Shown here one piece after another: positions 6,267-10,868 of a stretch of DNA of 10,868 bases (positions are counted from its first letter, which is position 1; each line of letters opens with the position of its first letter). The notes under the pieces are model-generated. The model had not been told where the DNA came from, searched no databases, and saw only the letters and a list, made by a program, of their open reading frames with translations. Both the position numbers and the translations under genes were made by a program. Source of the stretch: Neptuniibacter sp. (GTDB lineage: Bacteria; Pseudomonadota; Gammaproteobacteria; Pseudomonadales; Balneatricaceae); the NCBI GenBank assembly GCA_030149405.1, contig JASBRM010000310.1, positions 1-10,868 of the forward strand. Reading direction: 5' to 3'.

Positions 6267-6303
6267 GGTTTAAATCCTGTTGCCATTGAGAAGGAAGTCA
6301 CAC

Positions 6304-7224
6304 ATGCAAGTTCAAAGTGGTGTTATTGCTGAAGCCAGTCCCGCAGCGCTTTTTCTGACCTATAACCAAACTAAAAATGATGGTGCCTTGGCATGTGTCA
6401 AAGCAACGCTTTCGGCAATACCCGAGCTGCAAACGCGATTCAATAACGAATATCCGGAGGCTGCTGTGCATATTTTGGCTGCGGTAGGCAGCTGCTATTG
6501 GTCTGAACTTTCACCTGACCTGAAACCAGAACAGCTGGTGGCTTTCCCAAGTCTGGAAAATGGTGAGTTGGTCGCGCCCAGCACTCCCGTTGATCTGCTG
6601 TTTCATATTCGATCAGAGCGAAAAGATTTGAATTTTTTGGTTGCTCAGGAGCTTAACAACCTGCTGGGAAATTCAGTGGAACTGATCGAGGAGGTGGAAG
6701 GTTTCCGTTATCTGGATAATCGGGACCTCACGGGTTTTGTGGATGGTACGGAGAATCCGGAAGGTGAACAACGAGCTGAAGTGGCGGTTGTGGTTGATGA
6801 AGATCCTGCCTTTGCAGGTGGTTCCTATATTCACCTGCAGCGTTATGTCCATAACCTACCGCACTGGGATAAGCAGCCTGTTAAACAGCAGGAAGATACA
6901 ATTGGACGCACCAAAAAAGACAACGTTGAGTACGCTTCTGCTGATAAAGCACTGACTTCACATACTAAACGTACTTCGTTGAAAGATGCTCAAGGCAACT
7001 CGGTAGAGATCCTGCGGCATAGTATGCCGTATGGCAATACCAAAGAGTGTGGCCTGCTGTTTGCCAGCTTCTGCCGGACACCTGATAACTTTACGATGAT
7101 GCTTAAAAGTATGATCGAAGGGGATGGAAGCGGCCATTGTGATCACTTGCTTAAATACACTCGCGCTGTAACGGGTCAGGCTTTTTTTGCGCCCTCGGTA
7201 GAGTTTTTGCAGGGACTAGGCTGA
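6304..7224 (+). CDS. yfeX: DyP-type haem peroxidase, YfeX-like
   Basis: This is a dye-decolorising-type haem peroxidase that would oxidise substrates with hydrogen peroxide. E. coli YfeX, its closest remembered relative, acts on porphyrinogens in the cytoplasm. The MQVQSG...AEASPAA N terminus, GFVDGTENP motif (Asp147 as distal acid), TSHTKR (His220 as proximal haem ligand) and ILRHSMPYG (Arg238, distal arginine) all match. An open frame extends to a TTG at 6280, but ATG 6304 is preferred: AAGGAAG lies 7 nt upstream (6290-6296), inside the would-be extension, and the family starts here. That gives 306 aa against about 299 for YfeX. No Tat signal or encapsulin-targeting tail is seen, so it is cytoplasmic. 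The 3' end overlaps the convergent transporter gene by 9 bp. A promoter is visible at 6238-6266. Confidence 0.93.
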   Translation: MQVQSGVIAEASPAALFLTYNQTKNDGALACVKATLSAIPELQTRFNNEYPEAAVHILAAVGSCYWSELSPDLKPEQLVAFPSLENGELVAPSTPVDLLFHIRSERKDLNFLVAQELNNLLGNSVELIEEVEGFRYLDNRDLTGFVDGTENPEGEQRAEVAVVVDEDPAFAGGSYIHLQRYVHNLPHWDKQPVKQQEDTIGRTKKDNVEYASADKALTSHTKRTSLKDAQGNSVEILRHSMPYGNTKECGLLFASFCRTPDNFTMMLKSMIEGDGSGHCDHLLKYTRAVTGQAFFAPSVEFLQGLG

Positions 7225-8142
7225 TTTAAGGGCTAGCTTGGGTGTCAGAATTGAATCCACCAATAACATCAGGAAGTGAAATAACACACAGGTCAGCACG
7301 GCTTCACCAATCGGAATATCCAGCGTGGCCAATACACTGATTGATACGGGCAGGGTTTTCTGGGACAGGGTAAACAACATCGCAATGCGGGCTTGAGGTT
7401 CCAGATGTAATATCTGGCTGAGCAAGTAGCTGAGTGCCATTAAACCAAAATGGATGAGCAGGGTTGCTATGGCAATCTGCAACAATGCAACTCCTTCCAG
7501 CGTCTGAAACAGTTCATTGGAATCTGAGAGTGCCATCCATACGGTCAGAATGATGCAGGTTGATGGCAGATACTTCAGAATCTGATGTTGTGGGTCCAGA
7601 GAGGCCAGGTGCTTTGCCCCTATGCCAATCAGGAAAGGCAAAAGCACCAGCAGAATCAGCGATAGTAATAAAGACATAGGTTCGATGGCGACATTGCTGC
7701 TGTCTTCCAGCAGGTAGCCCAACATAAATGGGATGGTGAACACGCCTGCTATGTTGAGGATCACGGTGATCATCAATGCCCAGAGGGGGTATCCACCACT
7801 GAGCTGTGTCATAACGATGCAAGTTGAAAGGGTAGGTGGTACGGTTGCTGTGACGATGATCCCCAGTGCGATCCCCGCTGGAAGAGCCAGTACCTCTGAT
7901 ACTCCCCAGCCGATAATTGGGCTGATAAGAAGTGACAAACACCCACCCGTAATCAAGGCAAGGATAAAGGAACGGCTTTTGGGCAGTTCGCTCAGATTGG
8001 TTTGATAGCCATTGACTAAAAATATGGTCACTACCATCCAGGGAATCATTCCAAACTCTTTCAGAATGCTTCCAGGTTCCGGAAAAGCCCAGGCAAAGAT
8101 AAAAGACAGCAATAATCCGACGGGTAAAAACAGACTCTTCAA
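7216..8142 (-). CDS. bile acid:sodium symporter-like (SBF/BASS) transporter
   Basis: This polytopic inner-membrane protein of 308 aa has about nine or ten hydrophobic helices and almost no soluble part. The layout fits the SBF-like/BASS superfamily (YfeH-type), which moves organic anions with sodium. Suggestive motifs are NGYQTNLSEL (44-53), the VTATVPPTLST crossing segment near residue 100, SGGYPLWALMITVILN near 115-130 and SQKTLPVSISVLA near 260. The substrate cannot be told. The start is a TTG at 8142: AAGAGA lies 7 nt upstream, the hydrophobic N-terminal helix needs this start, the only upstream ATG runs straight into TAA, and the next internal Met (residue 32) would delete the first helix. 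The stop codon lies inside the last codons of the convergent DyP gene, a 9-bp overlap. It is divergent from the small gene at 8262. Confidence 0.85.
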   Translation of the reverse strand: MKSLFLPVGLLLSFIFAWAFPEPGSILKEFGMIPWMVVTIFLVNGYQTNLSELPKSRSFILALITGGCLSLLISPIIGWGVSEVLALPAGIALGIIVTATVPPTLSTCIVMTQLSGGYPLWALMITVILNIAGVFTIPFMLGYLLEDSSNVAIEPMSLLLSLILLVLLPFLIGIGAKHLASLDPQHQILKYLPSTCIILTVWMALSDSNELFQTLEGVALLQIAIATLLIHFGLMALSYLLSQILHLEPQARIAMLFTLSQKTLPVSISVLATLDIPIGEAVLTCVLFHFLMLLVDSILTPKLALKSA

Positions 8143-8205
8143 TTGGTAATCTCTTTACATGGATCAATAAAATCTGATTATTTTTTGAACACTTATTGTA
8201 ATAAA

Positions 8206-8235
8206 TCGAGGTTTAACTATGCTTGTATGTATAAA
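8206..8235 (+). promoter_or_regulatory. possible promoter for the 65-aa gene
   Basis: TATAAA (8230-8235) is a fair -10 element 27 bp before the ATG at 8262. The matching -35, TCGAGG at 8206-8211 with 18-bp spacing, is poor. The gap of 119 bp to the divergent transporter must hold promoters for both genes. Confidence 0.3.
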
Positions 8236-8261
8236 AACTACAAAAATATCAGGGTAGAATA

Positions 8262-8459
8262 ATGCAAGCAGATATAAACACTCGTACTATTGCGATTCTA
8301 GCAGTAGACGGCGAGAACTACGAAATAGATGGTTGTTACAAAGGTAAACAGCGTAAAGCCGCTTGGTATAACGTGATCAAAACCAGTGATCCAAGTGTGC
8401 ATGTTGACCATCTGGATAGTTTCCCTTCACATGATCAAATCAGAAAGCTGATGAACTGA
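8262..8459 (+). CDS. unknown small soluble protein (65 aa)
   Basis: I do not recognise a family. The protein is small, soluble and charged, with no membrane segment and no signal peptide. The N-terminal half (TRTIAILAVDGENYEIDGCYKG) looks like beta strands, and a C-terminal part (about 55-65) looks helical. It has one Cys (residue 25) and two His near residues 47-50. The ATG at 8262 is preceded by AGGGTAG with suitable spacing. The gene has its own leader and a strong terminator 28 bp downstream, which supports a real, independently transcribed gene. Its neighbours on both sides are on the opposite strand. Function is unknown; a regulatory or adaptor role would be guesswork. Confidence 0.7.
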   Translation: MQADINTRTIAILAVDGENYEIDGCYKGKQRKAAWYNVIKTSDPSVHVDHLDSFPSHDQIRKLMN

Positions 8460-8487
8460 TAGGTTTAACGAAGCTACAAAGAAACTA

Positions 8488-8524
8488 AAAAAGCCGGGAT
8501 GCAGATGCAGTGTCCCGGCTTTTT
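8488..8524. terminator. strong bidirectional rho-independent terminator
   Basis: A perfect 12-bp stem, AAAAAGCCGGGA (8488-8499) with TCCCGGCTTTTT (8513-8524), encloses a 13-nt loop. It has a T-run on either strand. It ends the plus-strand gene stopping at 8459 and the minus-strand cysK stopping at 8547. Confidence 0.9.
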
Positions 8525-8546
8525 ATTATCAAGCTAAGGTATATAG

Positions 8547-9515
8547 CTACTGAACCATTTCGTTATCAGTGAACATTCCGGCAAACAGTGCGGAGGATAG
8601 GTAGCGTTCACCAGAGTCTGGCAAAATCACAACGATGTGCTTACCCTCGTTGCCAGGTTGCTTAGCCACTCTTAATGCTGCACAAAGAGCTGCACCGCAT
8701 GAGATACCTGCCATAATACCTTCTTTTTCCATCAGCAACCTTGCCGTTGCAATGGCGTCATCGTTATCGACCTGTTCAACCTGATCAATGAGTTCCAGGT
8801 CCAGGTTTTTAGGCACAAAACCCGCGCCAATTCCCTGAATTTTATGCGGAGCCGGTTTCACTTCATCACCGTTCAGAGTCTGGGTGATGACTGGGGAATC
8901 GACAGGTTCAACAGCAACTGAGGTGATCTGTTTGCCCATGGCTTGTTTGATGTAACGGGTACAACCGGTGATCGTACCACCTGTGCCTACACCGGCTACC
9001 AAAATATCGACTTCACCATCAGTATCATTCCAGATCTCTGGTCCGGTGGTTTTCTCATGAATTTCAGGATTAGCTGGATTCTCAAATTGTTGCAGCATCA
9101 GATAGTGTTCAGGATCGCCATTTACGATCTCTTCAGCTTTAGCAATAGCGCCCTTCATTCCTTTTGCCGGTTCGGTTAAAACAATTTCAGCTCCCAGTGC
9201 TTTCATGATCTTGCGACGTTCTAAGCTCATGGAAGAAGGCATGGTGAAGATGATGTTATAGCCGCGTGAGGCTGCGACGAATGCCAGAGCAATACCCGTG
9301 TTACCACTGGTGGGTTCAACCATGGTCATTCCTGGCTTGAGCGCGCCACTTTTCTCAGCGTTCCAGATCATGTTGGCACCGATGCGGCATTTAACAGAGC
9401 CAGCTGGGTTACGTGATTCAATTTTGCCGTAGATATTCAGATCGGGCGCGAGACGTTTCAGATGAACCAGAGGCGTGTTGCCAATGGTTAAAGAATTATC
9501 GTCATAAATCTTCAT
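8547..9515 (-). CDS. cysK: cysteine synthase A (O-acetylserine sulfhydrylase)
   Basis: This PLP enzyme makes L-cysteine from O-acetylserine and sulfide in the cytoplasm, the last step of sulfate assimilation. Lys42, in [11 protein letters not shown], is the PLP Schiff-base lysine. TSGNTG (69-74) is the substrate loop, GVGTGGT (175-181) binds the PLP phosphate, and Ser272 in GISCGAA contacts the pyridine nitrogen. The residue after it is Cys273 where E. coli has Ser; the key serine is kept. The 322 aa nearly equal E. coli CysK (323), and the two match closely throughout, which favours CysK over CysM. The ATG at 9515 has AGAGAAG just upstream. A plausible promoter with a weak -35 lies at 9555-9583, as is usual for activator-dependent cys genes; a CysB site cannot be read with confidence. 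The gene is monocistronic and ends at the terminator at 8488-8524. Confidence 0.97.
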   Translation of the reverse strand: MKIYDDNSLTIGNTPLVHLKRLAPDLNIYGKIESRNPAGSVKCRIGANMIWNAEKSGALKPGMTMVEPTSGNTGIALAFVAASRGYNIIFTMPSSMSLERRKIMKALGAEIVLTEPAKGMKGAIAKAEEIVNGDPEHYLMLQQFENPANPEIHEKTTGPEIWNDTDGEVDILVAGVGTGGTITGCTRYIKQAMGKQITSVAVEPVDSPVITQTLNGDEVKPAPHKIQGIGAGFVPKNLDLELIDQVEQVDNDDAIATARLLMEKEGIMAGISCGAALCAALRVAKQPGNEGKHIVVILPDSGERYLSSALFAGMFTDNEMVQ

Positions 9516-9554
9516 TAAGCTTCTCTAGTTTGGATTATTATTTTTTCTTATATT

Positions 9555-9583
9555 TCTATAGGGTATAAGAATTAAGAATTTAA
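9555..9583 (-). promoter_or_regulatory. cysK: candidate cysK promoter
   Basis: On the minus strand TTAAAT (9583-9578) and TATAGA (9560-9555) are separated by 17 bp, about 40 bp upstream of the cysK ATG. The -35 is weak (3 of 6), compatible with dependence on an activator. The surrounding AT-rich tract is shared with the divergent gene at 9702. Confidence 0.35.
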
Positions 9584-9701
9584 TTTCTTTATGTGGTGGT
9601 TTGTATCTCACAATATAGAACAGTATCAAGTCCTTTGTGGTGTTATCTGAAGGTATTCAGATTAAAATATCTGTTTATCAGTAATTTCTAATGGAATAAA
9701 T

Positions 9702-10172
9702 ATGCGTTGGTTTTCGCGTTTAATCGCTCCTTTGGTATTTTTTATCGCTTATGGATTGTTTCGATCCTCTATTCAGCAGAAATCCCGTAAAAAGCATACC
9801 TTCGTGATGAAACTGTTTCGCTTTGCTGCGGACAACGGCCATAAAAAAGCTTTGTCAGTTTATGGTCATCTTCTGCATTTCAGGGGGGAGGGAGAGCAGA
9901 ACCGTATTCAGGGCGGGATCTATCTTCAACAGGCCGCTGAGAAAGGCGATGCTAAAGCTCAGTATCAGATGGGAAAAATTTATGAAGAAGGTTTTGAACA
10001 TTATTTTCAGCCAGATCAAAGTAAGGCTTTGCGTTTTTATACCAGTGCCGCAGAGCAAGGGCATCAGTTAGCGATAAAAAGAGTGATCGAAGTTTATCGT
10101 GATGGGGAACTGGGACAGGTGTCTGATGTCACAGAATCTGAAAAGTGGCAGTCAAAACTTCCTGCCATGTGA
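9702..10172 (+). CDS. membrane-anchored Sel1-repeat protein
   Basis: The protein has one N-terminal membrane segment (about residues 7-20) followed by a basic stretch and Sel1-like repeats. Clear units are about 68-98 (GGIYLQQAAEKGDAKAQYQM...YEEG) and 106-136 (KALRFYTSAAEQGHQLAIKR...YRDG). A weaker one is at about 34-64. Sel1 repeats are short helix-turn-helix units of the TPR-like class that serve as protein-binding scaffolds, so an adaptor role at the inner membrane is likely; the partner is unknown. The ATG at 9702 is preceded by TGGAA at suitable spacing. The DM13 gene follows 33 bp after the stop with no terminator, so the two are probably cotranscribed. Orientation is divergent from cysK, with 186 bp between. 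At 156 aa it is a short member of the group. Confidence 0.85.
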   Translation: MRWFSRLIAPLVFFIAYGLFRSSIQQKSRKKHTFVMKLFRFAADNGHKKALSVYGHLLHFRGEGEQNRIQGGIYLQQAAEKGDAKAQYQMGKIYEEGFEHYFQPDQSKALRFYTSAAEQGHQLAIKRVIEVYRDGELGQVSDVTESEKWQSKLPAM

Positions 10173-10205
10173 GTTTTCACATTATTTCTAGCCTGTGAGG
10201 TCTGT

Positions 10206-10682
10206 ATGAAATTAGGAAAAATTATTGCCCTGCTGTTTTCGCATGGTCTGGTAGGTTTTGCAGGTTTTGCATTGGGTATATATCTGTTGCCGATTTTGAT
10301 CGCACCTCCGGCTCCTACAGTGACTGAAGTCATTCAGGCCTCTTCAAATTCCATTTACACGACAGAGTTTCGTAAAGATTTGCAGGATAGTGATGGCTTG
10401 CATTGGGGAGAGGGCACTGTTTCTTTAAACAATACCTCCATTACACTTATGGGCTCTTTAGCACCAGGCCCAGACTATAAACTGTACCTTTCACCTCAGT
10501 TTGTTGAGACCGAAGCGGACTTCAATCGCCTTAAATCCAGTATGTTGCAGGTGGGTGAGGTGAAAACGTTCGAGAAGTTTGTTGTATCGCTTTCAGATGA
10601 AGTTGATCTGGAGAAGTACAATTCGGTTATTGTGTGGTGTGAAACCTTTGGTGAATTTATTACGGCAGGCCAATACCGGTAA
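10206..10682 (+). CDS. membrane-anchored DM13-domain protein
   Basis: An N-terminal hydrophobic segment (about residues 5-32) works as an anchor or uncleaved signal. It is followed by a DM13 domain (about 48-158) that should face the periplasm. DM13 features are GLHWGEGTVSL (64-74), LAPGPDYKLYLSP (85-97), VGEVKTFEKFVV (116-127) and SVIVWCETFGEFITAGQYR, whose Cys145 is the conserved cysteine. DM13 has been proposed to act in redox or electron-transfer reactions through this cysteine; that is a family-level hypothesis and no activity is shown here. The ATG at 10206 has GAGG a few bases upstream. It lies 33 bp after the Sel1-repeat gene, and both are membrane anchored, so a joint role at the envelope is reasonable inference. 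The length of 158 aa is normal for single-domain bacterial members. Confidence 0.88.
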   Translation: MKLGKIIALLFSHGLVGFAGFALGIYLLPILIAPPAPTVTEVIQASSNSIYTTEFRKDLQDSDGLHWGEGTVSLNNTSITLMGSLAPGPDYKLYLSPQFVETEADFNRLKSSMLQVGEVKTFEKFVVSLSDEVDLEKYNSVIVWCETFGEFITAGQYR

Positions 10683-10687
10683 CTGCA

Positions 10688-10729
10688 ATGCCGCTGAAAG
10701 ATAGGCGGCATAATAATTTGTAGCCTATC
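10688..10729 (+). terminator. two alternative stem-loops after the DM13 gene
   Basis: ATGCCGC (10688-10694) with GCGGCAT (10705-10711) forms a perfect 7-bp stem 5 bp past the stop codon. GATAGGC (10700-10706) with GCCTATC (10723-10729) forms another 7-bp stem that shares bases 10705-10706, so only one can form fully. Neither has a proper T-run. They may act as a weak terminator or as a 3'-end stabilising structure. Confidence 0.4.
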
Positions 10730-10805
10730 TCAAGCAGAATTACAGCCATGCTTTTATGTAAAGTCTCTGCGTTTCGGATGGTGCAATTCTATATAGAGTA
10801 ATTGA

Positions 10806-10835
10806 TTGATTCTTATATAACCTGCGGTTTTATAT
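10806..10835 (+). promoter_or_regulatory. possible promoter for a gene beyond the right edge
   Basis: TTGATT (10806-10811) and TTATAT (10830-10835) are 18 bp apart. The sequence ends shortly after with purine-rich GAAGAG and AAAGGG stretches that could hold a ribosome-binding site. No coding start lies inside the window. Confidence 0.25.
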
Positions 10836-10868
10836 GGTTTTTTTAGGGTTGCGAAGAGCTAAAGGGTT

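Noticed and set aside
6280..6303. TTG start adding eight residues to the DyP peroxidase
   Set aside because: The Shine-Dalgarno AAGGAAG for ATG 6304 lies within this extension, and the family N terminus begins at the ATG.
7514..8167. 217-codon open frame on the minus strand
   Set aside because: It is an out-of-frame shadow of the transporter gene. Its translation lacks recognisable motifs, whereas the 308-aa frame gives a coherent polytopic membrane protein.
9571..9590. CysB-binding site near the cysK promoter
   Set aside because: The tract is AT-rich with partial symmetry, but CysB sites are too loosely defined for a call by eye.

Overview
The window looks like a chromosomal segment of a marine-type gammaproteobacterium of moderate G+C, most likely Oceanospirillales-like. 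This rests on the gene content: a YaaA of the E. coli length, a long-form TrpS with a C-terminal extension, a YfeX-like DyP peroxidase and an enteric-like CysK. No rRNA, tRNA, CRISPR array, integrase or transposase gene is visible.

Layout. (1) 1-1715 is an accessory or scar region. Two AT-rich genes for small unknown membrane proteins (250-663 and 805-1092) are bracketed by three related imperfect palindromes (near 113-152, 669-698 and 1096-1123). They are followed by about 620 bp of non-coding, palindrome-rich DNA. Inside it lies a 265-bp element (1330-1594) with 32-bp imperfect terminal inverted repeats and arms that fold on a central CCCTTCGGG. It has the form of a MITE and sits inside an older structured repeat. 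(2) 1716-2915, minus strand: yaaA (peroxide stress) and a small three-helix membrane protein, separated by a clear terminator. (3) 3142-5299, plus strand: trpS, then a 3-mercaptopyruvate-type sulfurtransferase (sseA), with a GTGA-N6-TCAC operator-like palindrome upstream of trpS. (4) 5309-6121, minus: an exported DUF547 protein, ending 9 bp from the sseA stop. (5) 6304-7224, plus: a DyP-type haem peroxidase whose stop overlaps that of a convergent SBF/BASS-type transporter (7216-8142, minus, TTG start). (6) 8262-8459, plus: a 65-residue unknown protein; a strong bidirectional terminator separates it from convergent cysK (8547-9515, minus). (7) 9702-10682, plus: a membrane-anchored Sel1-repeat protein and a membrane-anchored DM13-domain protein, probably one transcript. 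The window ends in a non-coding stretch with a possible promoter for a gene beyond the edge.

How the genes fit together. The core genes are housekeeping and stress functions: sulfur and cysteine metabolism (sseA, cysK), peroxide handling (yaaA, DyP peroxidase) and translation (trpS). They form short units in alternating orientation with very tight convergent junctions. The unusual material is at the left end. I see no clear defence, toxin-antitoxin or biosynthetic system; the best candidates for novelty are the palindrome-bracketed membrane-protein genes and the nested repeat structure.
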